A stretch of 64,000 nt of DNA, taken from IMG/VR virus record IMGVR_UViG_3300034062_004313, positions 91,875 through 155,874 of that record; one strand, given 5' to 3'. Under the pieces are notes generated by a model that worked only from the letters and a program-made list of their open reading frames with translations, searched no databases and was not told where the DNA came from. This document shows positions 20,465-31,500 of this stretch, piece by piece. The position numbers and the translations under genes are program-made. The stretch is from a virus. Numbering within the stretch: position 1 is the stretch's first letter; each line of letters begins with the position of its first letter.

Positions 20465-20487
20465 AGAGTCCCGTAAAGGGACTTTTT
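20465..20487 (+). terminator. intrinsic terminator after the phosphoesterase gene
   Basis: AGTCCC at 20467-20472, loop GTAAA, GGGACT at 20478-20483 and a T run. It starts a few bases after the stop codon. Confidence 0.92.
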
Positions 20488-20517
20488 AATTTAAAAGATT
20501 ATTTGTAACTTATAAAA

Positions 20518-20529
20518 TTTTTTAGTATA
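20518..20529 (+). promoter_or_regulatory. candidate phage promoter motif, copy 2
   Basis: TTTTTTAGTATA, identical to 9647-9658, between a terminator and the next ATG two bases later. It probably drives the ring and muzzle genes. Confidence 0.4.
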
Positions 20530-20531
20530 TT

Positions 20532-21068
20532 ATGGTGAGAACTGGTATAATATCAAGTCCAAAAGGACCACGTTTTGTTAAGACAGAATACATGTATCAA
20601 ATATTCTCTGATGACCTTTATAACACATTTATAAAAGATTATCCAGAATATAAGAACATTAGTAAAGATGAATTTAAGAGAATATGGATAAATATATTAG
20701 CTCCAGAAATAAGAAAGGAATCTATAAAAAATCCATTGGGTTTAAAGCTTCCATTTTATAATGGAGAATTAAAACTTCAATGGCTTCCATATAGAATGAA
20801 AGCTCCTGAGAGAAAGCATAAAAAGGAAACAGGTGAAGATATTCCTATAATATACTTAAATACTCAAAACAAGATAGGAAAGGTAAAATGGGAAAGAAGA
20901 AATGCTGTAAGATATAATAGGTGGTTACAATTCTACGCATTTGAACCACATAGAGAAATGGAAAAAATGGCTAAAAAAAGAATAGATGAATCAAATGACA
21001 TAAGAGTTTCCAGAGTGACATTAGGAGGAGCAAAATATGGTCTTGCACCTTTAAATAAGAAAATATGA
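20532..21068 (+). CDS. putative head-tail ring or connector protein 1
   Basis: A 178-residue basic protein starting MVRTGIISSPKGPRFVKTEY. It is helical, with FSDDLYNTFIKDYPEY and a C-terminal RYNRWLQFYAFEPHREMEKM segment. It is the first of three modest-sized, overlapping genes before the very large muzzle-like gene. In the crAss001 virion, ring proteins of similar size are encoded at this position and stack below the portal. The assignment is by synteny and size, as no motif is diagnostic. Confidence 0.5.
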   Translation: MVRTGIISSPKGPRFVKTEYMYQIFSDDLYNTFIKDYPEYKNISKDEFKRIWINILAPEIRKESIKNPLGLKLPFYNGELKLQWLPYRMKAPERKHKKETGEDIPIIYLNTQNKIGKVKWERRNAVRYNRWLQFYAFEPHREMEKMAKKRIDESNDIRVSRVTLGGAKYGLAPLNKKI

Positions 21069-21739
21069 TTACTAAAAGACAAGCTATATTACAACTTCGA
21101 AAGAAGATACAAGAACAACATGCAGATACAGGGTACACTAATCAGTTCCTGTATCTTTCTATTTTAGAACAAGCCAAATGGATTGTAAAGAGAGAGATAC
21201 GTTCTGGAAGAGTATATAAAAATATGGACTTATTTAAACCTTTAAAATGTAAGAGAGTTGTAGAAAGTTCTATTATAGAGAATAGTTGCCCAATAAAAAT
21301 ACCATGTAACATTTGGAGAACAGATAAAAAACTTCCCGATACTTGGCAAGATGATTATGGACCAGTTATTAAATATGCAATGTCTGTAGATGACAGCACA
21401 AGATGGCATCTTATATCTAAGGAAGAATGGATTAATAAACAGTCTTCTCCATATTTCAAACTTGACAAGACTAAGTACATGATATATTCTGATGGATACC
21501 TTTGGTTTCCAAGAGAAAATCCAAAAAGGATAAATATATATGGATATTGGATAGATGACCCCTTATTATATTCAGAATGTGGAGATAAACCACAATGTAT
21601 TAAATATCTGGACACTCCCTTATATATACCAGATTGGACGGAGGCAGAGATAATAAATAAAGCATTTGAGATACTTATAAAGGGTACAAAACAAATTCCT
21701 TTAGATGAAGACATAAATAAATCAGAAAATCGTAAATAA
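21065..21739 (+). CDS. putative ring or connector protein 2
   Basis: A 224-residue protein whose ATG overlaps the preceding stop. It starts with a helical region (AILQLRKKIQEQHADTGYTN, LEQAKWIVKREI) and continues with a beta-rich, aromatic section (DGYLWFPRENPKRINIYGYW) and an acidic end. This layout, helical N-terminus then beta domain, resembles tail-completion proteins of podovirus-like phages. Role inferred from synteny with crAss-like ring proteins. Confidence 0.52.
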   Translation: MITKRQAILQLRKKIQEQHADTGYTNQFLYLSILEQAKWIVKREIRSGRVYKNMDLFKPLKCKRVVESSIIENSCPIKIPCNIWRTDKKLPDTWQDDYGPVIKYAMSVDDSTRWHLISKEEWINKQSSPYFKLDKTKYMIYSDGYLWFPRENPKRINIYGYWIDDPLLYSECGDKPQCIKYLDTPLYIPDWTEAEIINKAFEILIKGTKQIPLDEDINKSENRK

Positions 21740-22587
21740 TGAACAATAAAATTATAGATTATATACCATATTCTGAATTGATGTCTCTTGTAAAACAAGA
21801 GATTAAATCATATGATAGTCAAGGATATATAAATGATGGAGACCTTATTCCAACGGTGATGTATTGCAATGAAAAGCTTGGAATACATATACATGAAGTT
21901 AAACAGGCTATAATTGAAATAAAGAACAATAAAGGAGATTTACCTAAAGATTTCCATAAAGTGTTTTACATGGCTGCTTTATCTATGACTAATACTACAG
22001 TAACAAATTGGACAAATCCTTGGGACAATAGTAAAGACAGAACAGTAACCTATGATGCAGATTTTAAAAGAGGATGTATAGGATGTGAAGATAATGTTAC
22101 AGTGATATATAAGAAATCAGGAGTTGACATAACACAATCTTATTATAATTGGCAAGATTTAAAATTAAGCAATGGTCAATATGCTTATATAGGATGTCCA
22201 AATATTAATAGTAAGTCGAAGAATCAAGTGGATATTGATATAGAGAATGGAGAGATTACAACAGGATTTAGAACTGGAGAAATATATATGATGTATGTAG
22301 CAAATATGCTAAGTGAAGAAGGTGAGATACTTATCCCTTTCCATCCACTTATAACTCCTTGGTATGTATGGAGTTGTGTAGACCAAGTTATTAAATCCAT
22401 GATATTTGATACAGATGAAGATTTGAATAAGTTAAAAATGCAAAGAGAATTAGCACAGGATGAAAAGGATAAATCATGGATAACATCTTATAATTTTGCA
22501 AATACAAAAGAGTTTATGGCTTGGCAACAAGACCAAAAGAAGCAACAACTTTCTTGGTGGAAGAGATGGTTTAGAATTATTCAATAA
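21739..22587 (+). CDS. putative ring or connector protein 3
   Basis: A 282-residue protein with TAATG overlaps at both ends. N-terminal helices (YSELMSLVKQEIKSYDSQGY) precede a beta region with RGCIGCEDNVTVIYK and a C-terminal helical part rich in Lys/Gln/Trp (QDQKKQQLSWWKRWFRIIQ). The similar arrangement to the gene before it suggests related roles in the connector stack. Function inferred from position. Confidence 0.52.
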   Translation: MNNKIIDYIPYSELMSLVKQEIKSYDSQGYINDGDLIPTVMYCNEKLGIHIHEVKQAIIEIKNNKGDLPKDFHKVFYMAALSMTNTTVTNWTNPWDNSKDRTVTYDADFKRGCIGCEDNVTVIYKKSGVDITQSYYNWQDLKLSNGQYAYIGCPNINSKSKNQVDIDIENGEITTGFRTGEIYMMYVANMLSEEGEILIPFHPLITPWYVWSCVDQVIKSMIFDTDEDLNKLKMQRELAQDEKDKSWITSYNFANTKEFMAWQQDQKKQQLSWWKRWFRIIQ

Positions 22588-25500
22588 TGGAGTTACAAAA
22601 TTTACGAAATCAAGATGTAAAGGTTACATCAAGTGCTAAGATGATAAAAGACTTGAACGAAAGTTATTTCGGACAAGATGTTTATTATCAAGCAAGAAAT
22701 ATGTGTACCATATCTCATGATGGTAATAGAGGAACTATTCAAACTGAACCTGCAAACAAGTTCTTATTTGAAGCTCCATATAAAATTATAAATATAACAC
22801 CCTTACCAGAAGAGAATCAATATCTTGTATTTAGTACTGATAATACAAATTCAGAGATAGGGATATATAATGGTGTTTATTCAAAGATTACAGATAATAA
22901 ATGTCTTAATTTTAACTATAATTTTCCTATAAAAGCTGTTGTAAAAAAGGATTTTAATAAGGATGTTGTTATTACCTTTACAGATAAATATAATCCTGTA
23001 AGAAGAGCTACATTAAAAGAGTTAAAAACATTAACAAGTTGTGATGATATTCTTCTTTGGAAGAAAATTACAATTCCAAGTATAAATATAGATAAGGGTA
23101 ATTTCGGAAACCTTCCAAATGGAGCTTATTCTGTACTATTAAATTATACTATAGATAAAAAAAAATATAGTGATTATTATCTTTGTAAGGATAAAATTCA
23201 TTTATTTAATAAAGTTGATAATAGTAGTTCTTTAGAAATTGAAATAGGTAACCTTGATAAAGAATTTATAGAATATGAACTTATATTAATATCAAATCCA
23301 AATGGTGTAAAAACTGCTTATAGACAAGGATATTACAGTACAAATCAAAATAAAATTATAATATCTGATTTAGGTGTAGAACAAATACAACTTTCTGATT
23401 TAGTTATAAAGAATAGAACTTGGCAAAAAGCAGGTATAATAAGTTCGAATAGTAACTATCTTATATTAGCAGATTTAGTGCAAAGGAAGGAATTGAATTA
23501 TCAATTAAAAGCTATGAATATCAAAGCTGAATATGTTGTAACTCAAGTTCCATACGATTATTATAAAAATGAAGGAAAGGATTTTGGATATTATAGAGAT
23601 GAAAGGTATTCATTTGATATAGAAGGATTATATAATACTGGAGAAACAACAGCTTCATATCATATAGCTGGCCCAAAACCCAAACCTTGGGACATATCTC
23701 AAGCATCTGGTTCTGATGTATTTGAATATGAAGATTCATTTAAAGAATGTGATAAACCTGATGTAGTATATAACTATCAAGTGTATAATACAGCAGGTGA
23801 TATGATACCTGTTCAAGAAGAGTTTAAGTGTAATAGAAGAGTTATAGGATATGGAGATATGGGTTTTTGGCAATCTACAGAACGTCTTAATGAAAATAAA
23901 GAACTTTTCGGAGAAGATGCTGGTAAAAATCAAAGACATTTTATGTTTCCAAATGAAGAGAAGGTTCCAAGATTCTCAATTATAAATGGTAGAACATATA
24001 TTAATATATTGGGTATTAGATTTAAAAATATCCCTTCTTTTGAAGACTCTGATATAATAGGATATAGAATATTAAGAAGAGATAGAGAAGGAAACAGAAG
24101 CGTTATAGCAAGAGGAATGCTTCATAACACAAGAAGTTATTTTGATAATCAAAATCAACAAGAAGTTTATTATTCTAACTACCCTTTCAATGACCTATCT
24201 CCTGACACATATCATTCAGAGACTCAAACAGTATTCAAGAATAAAAGAGAGTCTAAATTTAAAGCACCTACTAAATATTATAAAGACAAGTTCAACTTCT
24301 ACACTCCACACGCTTATTTCTTTGAGAAATATCGTATGGGACCAGAATTTAGAATTGAGAGTGAAGAATATGGACAAGTTAATGGTAAGTTTGAAAAAGT
24401 ATATAATCATCCGAGAGCAATATTATTAAATCAAACAGCATTCTGGATAGCTTCCGCTGTAGGATTTATAGAGAGTACATTAGTATTATTAGGAAGTAGT
24501 AATTTAGAGACAAGTAATAATGCAAACTTAGGAATAGGTGGTGGAATACAAGCAGATGCTAAGACAATATATAATATAAAAACATTTGATGACTTATTAA
24601 GAGTAGACCCTATAGCATTAGGTATTGAAATTGCTTCACAAATAACAAACCCTATAGGGCAAGCTAAGTTAATTCCTATAATTAGAAATATACTAACCTT
24701 ATTAGCAAGTGCTGCTATAAAGCTTCCATATTCATTATTAAAAGGGATTGAAACTGCTGATATATTAATAGAGAGTATAGAAAAGTTTAGTAGACCAATA
24801 GATTATGCATATCAATATAATAGTTCTGTTTTATATAATCAACAAGCAAAGATACAAGATGGTAATAAAAGAAGATATGCTATAGATACACCGTTCTATT
24901 TATCTTCTGCTCTTCATACTGTAAATGACAAGATATATAATAATGCATTCAGAGAGAATAGTGTATTCATAGAATTTAATAAAGAACTTAAAGACCCATC
25001 TAAAAAAGATGATAGTAGAAATACAATAAGTGGTTTTAATCTTTGTGATAAGGATATTAAATCATTTCAAGCTCAAAGTTCTTCATATTATACAACTTCT
25101 AGGATATTTAATCCAAATCAATATGGACAAATTGGTTCAGCATTACCCATCTTAATTTCTGAAGTTATTTCTAATTATGAAGAAACTCCTGTATTATTTG
25201 GTGGAGATTGTGTTATAGCTCGTTTTCAAATCCAGAAGAGACATAAGTTCTTTTCTCAAGATTTAGCAGCTAATACCTTTCCAGATAAAACAGAGTATGA
25301 TTATAGACTTTATAGGAATATAGCATATCCAAGATTTTGGATAGACACTACTAAATTTAGCTTTGCTGGTATATTAACAAGAAATATTGTAAATGAATCT
25401 ACATTTACAAGAACTACTACATCAAAGTATAATCTTGATTGTAGAGACACAGGAGGAAATCCATATGTTGTAGATAATGCTTATTTCTACACTTCTGCAA

Positions 25501-27110
25501 ATGGAGTAATGGATTTCTTTTGTGAAGTGGATTATAACATATCATTCAGAGAAGATACTCAATATCCTCATTATTCAGAAGATAATACAAATATATCATT
25601 AATATTCAGAGCAGATAACTTAAAATATCCAGAAGAATTTAAACTCAATAGAGCCTTTAAAGATTTATATAGTAAAGAATATTTCAATCAACAATTAAGA
25701 CTTGATTTTTCAGAAGATGCCTCTTTCCCTGTAAATCAAGAAAATAGTGTAATATATTCACTCCCTTCTTTTAACTTGCAAAGTATAGATAATTGGAGAT
25801 ACTTTCTTCCAAATAACTTCTTTTCATTCAGAGAAAGTGATTTTGGTATATTAACAGGAATACATAAACTTGACCAAGATAGGCTCATATTCTTAATGTC
25901 CAGAAGTTCTCCATATATTTCTATGGGAAGAGACTTCTTAGAATTAGAACAGAGTGGTAGAAAGATTACAATAGGAGATGGTGGACTTTTTGCTCAAGAC
26001 CCAAGAGAAATTATGCCCACTGATAATAACTATGGTTCTACAAAATCTCCATATGCATTCTCAAATACCCATATGGGTAGATATTATGTATCAGCAGACC
26101 AAGGAAGAATATTCTCATTCACAGAAGGTATAGATGATATAACAAGACAAGGACTTGACCAATGGACTAATTTTTACATGCCATTCCAATTAAAGGTGTG
26201 GTTTCCAAATTATACACTTGGAGAAAATCCTTTAATATCATATGGATATTACACAATATTTGATAGTTCTTTAGGAATTGTATATGTTACAAAAAGAGAT
26301 TTTGTTCCAAAACATGAATATAAAGATAAAATAACATGCGTAGATAACAAGTTTTATTTTGATGGATTGGAAATAGATTTACACTCAATATATTTTAAAG
26401 ACATATCATGGACTCTATCATACTCACCCGAAGAAAAAGGATTTGTTTCCTATCATGATTGGCATCCTGATTATGTAGTGCAAACTGATAATCACTTCTT
26501 AACAGTGAAAGATAATACAGTGTGGGAACATAATAATAGAACTGATTTATTTTGTAACTATTACGATAAAGATTATCCATATGAAATAGAACCTATATTC
26601 AAATCTAATGAAACAGAGATTATTAATTCAATAGAATATAAAGGAGAACATTATAAATATAAACCTAATCAGATTGATAAATTTCATGTTCTAAATGAAA
26701 ACTTTGATACACTTATTGTAAGCAATTCTGAACAGATATCCCCGATGTTATATTTGAAACTACAGAACTCATTGAAGGATAGAGTATTATATCAAGACGG
26801 TGTAAGAAAAGGAGAAGGTTATGAAATTCTATTTACTAAAGAACAGCAGGAATATAGAATAAATCAATTTTGGGACTCTGTAAAAGACAGAGGAGAATTT
26901 ACAAATGCAGAATATCACTTGTGGCATAATGATGAAAGTGGGTATAAAAAGGTGATAAATCCTGTAGCTGTGGATTTGAATAAACCCATTATACAAAGAA
27001 AGAAATTCAGACATGATTGGGTGAAATTCTTCTTTGCAAAATCTGTTGTAGGGGCTGTAAAGCATATAACAAAACTGTTCAAAATTAAAAAAACAATTTC
27101 CATACGATGA
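22587..27110 (+). CDS. muzzle-like tail protein (crAss-like stabilisation protein)
   Basis: A 1,507-residue, largely beta-structured protein rich in Tyr, Phe, Asn and Asp. It begins MELQNLRNQDVKVTSSAKMI. Around residues 610-740 a hydrophobic segment (TAFWIASAVGFIESTLVLLG, then LTLLASAAIKLPYSLLKG) could be membrane-active. In crAss-like virions a protein of about this length forms the muzzle at the distal end of the tail barrel. Size, position after three ring-like genes and before cargo-like genes, and composition agree with that role. The membrane-active segment may matter at DNA and protein ejection, which is inference. Confidence 0.6.
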   Translation: MELQNLRNQDVKVTSSAKMIKDLNESYFGQDVYYQARNMCTISHDGNRGTIQTEPANKFLFEAPYKIINITPLPEENQYLVFSTDNTNSEIGIYNGVYSKITDNKCLNFNYNFPIKAVVKKDFNKDVVITFTDKYNPVRRATLKELKTLTSCDDILLWKKITIPSINIDKGNFGNLPNGAYSVLLNYTIDKKKYSDYYLCKDKIHLFNKVDNSSSLEIEIGNLDKEFIEYELILISNPNGVKTAYRQGYYSTNQNKIIISDLGVEQIQLSDLVIKNRTWQKAGIISSNSNYLILADLVQRKELNYQLKAMNIKAEYVVTQVPYDYYKNEGKDFGYYRDERYSFDIEGLYNTGETTASYHIAGPKPKPWDISQASGSDVFEYEDSFKECDKPDVVYNYQVYNTAGDMIPVQEEFKCNRRVIGYGDMGFWQSTERLNENKELFGEDAGKNQRHFMFPNEEKVPRFSIINGRTYINILGIRFKNIPSFEDSDIIGYRILRRDREGNRSVIARGMLHNTRSYFDNQNQQEVYYSNYPFNDLSPDTYHSETQTVFKNKRESKFKAPTKYYKDKFNFYTPHAYFFEKYRMGPEFRIESEEYGQVNGKFEKVYNHPRAILLNQTAFWIASAVGFIESTLVLLGSSNLETSNNANLGIGGGIQADAKTIYNIKTFDDLLRVDPIALGIEIASQITNPIGQAKLIPIIRNILTLLASAAIKLPYSLLKGIETADILIESIEKFSRPIDYAYQYNSSVLYNQQAKIQDGNKRRYAIDTPFYLSSALHTVNDKIYNNAFRENSVFIEFNKELKDPSKKDDSRNTISGFNLCDKDIKSFQAQSSSYYTTSRIFNPNQYGQIGSALPILISEVISNYEETPVLFGGDCVIARFQIQKRHKFFSQDLAANTFPDKTEYDYRLYRNIAYPRFWIDTTKFSFAGILTRNIVNESTFTRTTTSKYNLDCRDTGGNPYVVDNAYFYTSANGVMDFFCEVDYNISFREDTQYPHYSEDNTNISLIFRADNLKYPEEFKLNRAFKDLYSKEYFNQQLRLDFSEDASFPVNQENSVIYSLPSFNLQSIDNWRYFLPNNFFSFRESDFGILTGIHKLDQDRLIFLMSRSSPYISMGRDFLELEQSGRKITIGDGGLFAQDPREIMPTDNNYGSTKSPYAFSNTHMGRYYVSADQGRIFSFTEGIDDITRQGLDQWTNFYMPFQLKVWFPNYTLGENPLISYGYYTIFDSSLGIVYVTKRDFVPKHEYKDKITCVDNKFYFDGLEIDLHSIYFKDISWTLSYSPEEKGFVSYHDWHPDYVVQTDNHFLTVKDNTVWEHNNRTDLFCNYYDKDYPYEIEPIFKSNETEIINSIEYKGEHYKYKPNQIDKFHVLNENFDTLIVSNSEQISPMLYLKLQNSLKDRVLYQDGVRKGEGYEILFTKEQQEYRINQFWDSVKDRGEFTNAEYHLWHNDESGYKKVINPVAVDLNKPIIQRKKFRHDWVKFFFAKSVVGAVKHITKLFKIKKTISIR

Positions 27111-28282
27111 AATACGGACAATCTAAATGGTGCTACAAATGTGGCGGTGCTAAAATGAATATCGGAGGAGAATCTAAAGACCAGCCTATAAATAATACTT
27201 CTACAACTCCTGATAAATTTTTATCAGCAATACGAAATAGAGAAGGTATATATGGTACAAAAGAAGGAGGTTCTTTTCTTAGAACATGGATGGATACAGA
27301 TGATGGTAAACAGATATTTAAACAAATGGGTGTAACTCCTGTATATGGTCCTGCTAATAGTATATTAGGTTGGGGAAAAGGTGATTTCTTTTTAACAAAT
27401 CCAGATGATAACTCAAGAGCAAATGTAAATAAAGCGGATTTGGATATGATAAATAATCCAAAAGAGTTAAAAAAATATCTTTTAATGAGAGGTTTTAAAC
27501 CTGTTAATTCAGAAGGAGAACTTTCTATATTTAAAAAAGGAGGAGGATTTGGTTCTGTAAAACAATATAGAAATCTTGACCAACTTCCATTCTTTCAAGG
27601 GGGAGGACAATTACCTATAATGCAAAAGGCTGGGTATAGTCCATATTACACAGGACAACAATATAATGATATACCTTTACCACAAGAGGAAGTAGATAAA
27701 CAAAGAAGAGCTTTAGAAATGAAATCAGATTGGGAAACATTCAATCCTAATATGGTTTATGAAAATAGAAATGGTTTAGGAAATGTACAAAGTCCTCAAG
27801 CAGACTCTGATTATCAAGTTCAACAATCTTTTGATAAATCCACTCAAAATTTATTAGGCAAGGGCAGAAGATTTGATGATAATGCAAATTTAAAAAATCG
27901 TAGATTTAATGCTATGGGAATTGGAAACATGATTAATTATGGAATAGCAGGTTTTGCTGGAATGGCAGATAGAAATATGCAACAACAATATGTTAGCAGA
28001 ATGCAAAATAATCCTTTAAGTGGAATACTTCCTTTCAATGACATGCGTTCTGATAATGTAGAATATGGGTATAACACAATGCAAAAAGGTGGAATTGCAA
28101 ATGCTGTTTATATAGGAGAAAATCCATTTTTAGATTTATTTAAAAACGGAGGAATGATAAAAAGGAAAGATGGAAGCTATTCTAAAAGAGGTCTTTGGGA
28201 TAATATTCGTGCTAACAAAGGAAGTGGTAAAAAACCTACTAAAGAAATGATAGAACAAGAAAGAAAAATTAAAAACAAATAA
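27107..28282 (+). CDS. hypothetical virion or cargo protein with GG motifs
   Basis: A 391-residue protein with an ATGA overlap to the muzzle gene. It begins with a zinc-knuckle-like WCYKCGG. It carries several Gly-Gly sites in similar contexts: KCGGAK, KEGGSF, KKGGGF, FQGGGQLP, MQKGGI and KNGGMI. The central part is Gln- and Asn-rich, and the C-terminus is very basic (RKDGSYSKRGLWDNIRANKG). The same GG-type site recurs in the next three genes. A role as a packaged, possibly processed cargo protein fits its position. Confidence 0.5.
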   Translation: MKYGQSKWCYKCGGAKMNIGGESKDQPINNTSTTPDKFLSAIRNREGIYGTKEGGSFLRTWMDTDDGKQIFKQMGVTPVYGPANSILGWGKGDFFLTNPDDNSRANVNKADLDMINNPKELKKYLLMRGFKPVNSEGELSIFKKGGGFGSVKQYRNLDQLPFFQGGGQLPIMQKAGYSPYYTGQQYNDIPLPQEEVDKQRRALEMKSDWETFNPNMVYENRNGLGNVQSPQADSDYQVQQSFDKSTQNLLGKGRRFDDNANLKNRRFNAMGIGNMINYGIAGFAGMADRNMQQQYVSRMQNNPLSGILPFNDMRSDNVEYGYNTMQKGGIANAVYIGENPFLDLFKNGGMIKRKDGSYSKRGLWDNIRANKGSGKKPTKEMIEQERKIKNK

Positions 28283-28283
28283 T

Positions 28284-28544
28284 ATGTATTTTTATCAACA
28301 AGGTGGAATGGTTCCCGAAGAAGCCATGATGGAACAAGAAGAACAAGGTAATCCAGAAGAACAGATTGCAATGCAAATAATGGAAGCTTTCCAACAATTA
28401 AGTCCAGAAATGCAAATGCAACTTATGGAAGCAATGGCTCAAATGGTACAACAAGGGCAACAACAAGAAGCCCCAATGCAACAAGAAAGTATTCCTATGC
28501 AAAAATATGGTGGAAAGAAAAAAGGTGGTAATCCCTATAAGTAA
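28284..28544 (+). CDS. Met/Gln-rich small protein, 86 residues
   Basis: Begins MYFYQQGGMVPEEAMMEQEE. Nearly half of the residues are Met, Gln or Glu (AMQIMEAFQQLSPEMQMQLM), forming an amphipathic helix, and the end is KYGGKKKGGNPYK. GG sites lie at both ends, like bracketing cleavage sites. It lies 1 bp after the preceding stop and 5 bp before the next start. Function unknown; perhaps a small packaged or assembly peptide. Confidence 0.55.
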   Translation: MYFYQQGGMVPEEAMMEQEEQGNPEEQIAMQIMEAFQQLSPEMQMQLMEAMAQMVQQGQQQEAPMQQESIPMQKYGGKKKGGNPYK

Positions 28545-28549
28545 TTAAT

Positions 28550-31500
28550 ATGGCAAGAAGAAACTCTGGAACAAGATTTATATTTGGTATAGATACTAAA
28601 CCTATGAAGTTTAAAGGATTCAAATCATCTGGAAATCCTTTCAGAGGAGCTATACTTATGCAAGAAGGTGGTATTAAATCTGATACTATATCTTGTTCTA
28701 ATTGTGGATGGAGTTGGAAAAAGTCCGAAGGTGGTAATGATGCTACTACATGTCATAAATGTGGTAATGTTAATTCTATGCAAGATGGTGGAAGTAAAAA
28801 ACCTTCTTTAGAAGAAGTTTGGAAACTTTCTCAAAATGCTACACCTATTATTCCTAAACCTGCCCCTGCTAAACCTTTCAAACAAGTTAAAATAGGTCCA
28901 ACTACTCAGGATAAAACAGATGCTTTAAGATTGCAAATGGAAGAAGAAGAAAAACAAAGAAGTATCCAAGCTGCTATAGAATCTGCAAGAAATAATAAAA
29001 TTGGTACTGCTCCTATTAGAACTTCTTACGAACAAGCTCAAATTGATAAACAAGTAAAAGCTGCACAAGAAAAAGCACTTGATGGTAATTTTAATTATAA
29101 AAAAGGAGATGATGGATTTTATGTACCAAATTACGGAAGTACAGGTGCTAAATTTGCAGCAGTTTCTGAAAAAGCTTCAGACAGATTATTAGAACCTGCT
29201 TTTTATGCTGGTAATATTGCAGGAGCACCTTCTTTATTAAGACACACTCCACAATTTCTTAATTTAATGGGACGAGAATTAGGAAGAGTAGGAAATAAAA
29301 TTGGTAGAGTTATTGATAATGTTAATTTACCTTCTATAAATACCTTACAAGTAGATGTAGGTAGAACTTTATTAAATAATAAGTCTTGGAAAGATAAAAT
29401 GTTAAAAGGTATAGATGAAGGAAATCAATGGTCAAAAGAATGGTTTTCACATCCTATAACTAAAGAAAGATATAATAATTTTTTATATAGAGGAAATCCT
29501 TATTTAACAGAAAAAGCAGCTTTAGAAAATTCTAACATTGGAGACGTATTTGGTAATATAGATGTTTCTAAACATGATTATATAAAAGGTATTAATTTAG
29601 ATAAATCTTTTGCTGCTAAAAATCATGCTACTGTAGCAAGAAATAATTATGATAAATTATTAGAAGAAGGTAAATTAACAAAAGGTGTAACAGAATTACT
29701 TGACCCAAGTAGAAATACTTTGGGTAGATATAGTTATTCACCAAATGATGCTAAACTTGATATACTTCATCCAAGTTTTTTAACTAAAGGTTTTAAACCT
29801 AAAGAGACAACAATACATGAAAATATACATATGTTAACAAGAGGTGATAAGGCTATGTTACCAGAATCTAAAAAATTATTAAAATCTCCTTTTAAACACG
29901 TTGATGATAAATACGATAAATATTTAACGGAACCTACAGAAATACATGCAAGAATAGGAGAAATAAGAAGTAATTTTAATTTAACTCCAGATGCAGTAAT
30001 TTATGACGAATTAGTAGATGATATAATAAAACAAGGATTAAAAGGTAAAACTTCTGTAGATAAACAATTTTTTAAGCTTATAAAAGATAAAGAAGCATTT
30101 AAAAATGTTTTACAAAATGTTCCTGTAACAACTGGGGTAATATTAGGAGCAGGAGCATTACAACAAAAACAAAAAGGTGGACCTATAGTAGACCCAATGG
30201 GACAATATAATCATCCCGGAAAGGAAACTATTATTCCAACACAAGATGGTAGAATAACAATGAAAAATATTCCATATCCTATAATAGGAATTGATGAAAC
30301 TGGACAAACTCAATTTATGCGCCCGAATGGAGAATATCAATTCAGAGGAAAGAGAGTTCATGAAATTCCTTTAATGCAACAAGGTGGGTCAATAGTTGAC
30401 TTCCTAGTATCTCAAGGAAAAGACCACAGAATGTCAGCAAGAAAAAAGATTGCTGAAGATATAGGAATTCAAAACTATTCTGGTACTGCTGAACAAAACT
30501 TAAAAATGCTTTTAGCACTTAGAGGAAATCAAAATACACAATCCACAAATAAAAATACAAAAGTAGTAAATCTGAATATTCCTGAATATTTTGGAGGAGC
30601 ACCTAAGACAACAGTAATTAATCCTAAAGGTAAAGGAGTACTATTAAATGTTCCACAAAATCTTATTTATAATGAACCTAAAAAAGAAACAGTAAAAGAG
30701 AAAAAAATAGTACAATTTCCAAAACAAAGATTTATACAATCACCGTCTTCAAATATTATTGCTGATTCTCCTGAATCAAGGAAAATGAATATTATGAAAC
30801 AGGATAGTAAAGATTTAGGAATAAATGATTTTGCAAAAAAGTATAAACAATTAATTAAAGCATCAGAACCAGGATTACTTAATTTAGGAGTAAATTATAT
30901 AGCAAGGCAGTATCAAAAAATGTTTGGTGATGATGAAAAAGCTATTTCGAGAATAGAACAACCTAAAAATAATATAAAAATAGATACTACTAATAATCAA
31001 AATAACATTAAAAATGTAATTCCTTTTATTCCACCAATTATTACAGGAGACACTCTTTGGGATTCAAAAGAAAGAGGTACTTATCATATTCCAGAAGTAA
31101 TTGATTTAAATAGAGTAAAGTTAGGAGCAAGAAATAGAGGAGAAAATACTCCTGTAGAATCAGATGGATTTATATTTGGTGCTTTTGGAAGACCGGGTTC
31201 GGATGAATCTAAAGGATATACTAAAGTAAGAAATTTAGATAATGATGTATTTGATGATAAAGTATACATAGGGATAGATGATAATGGTGACTTTAAATTA
31301 GATTATGGTAAAAATATTAGAGGTAAAAAACTTAAAGGATATCAAGTAAACCTAGATACGGTTAAGTCTTTTGCATGGGAAGGAAATAATGTTAAACAAC
31401 AAAGAGACAATGGTAATGCAGGTTCTAATGTACCTATATATACTAGACCTGATGGAACAGAAGGAACAGTTAATTTATTAATGCCTAGGAATAATAAAAA

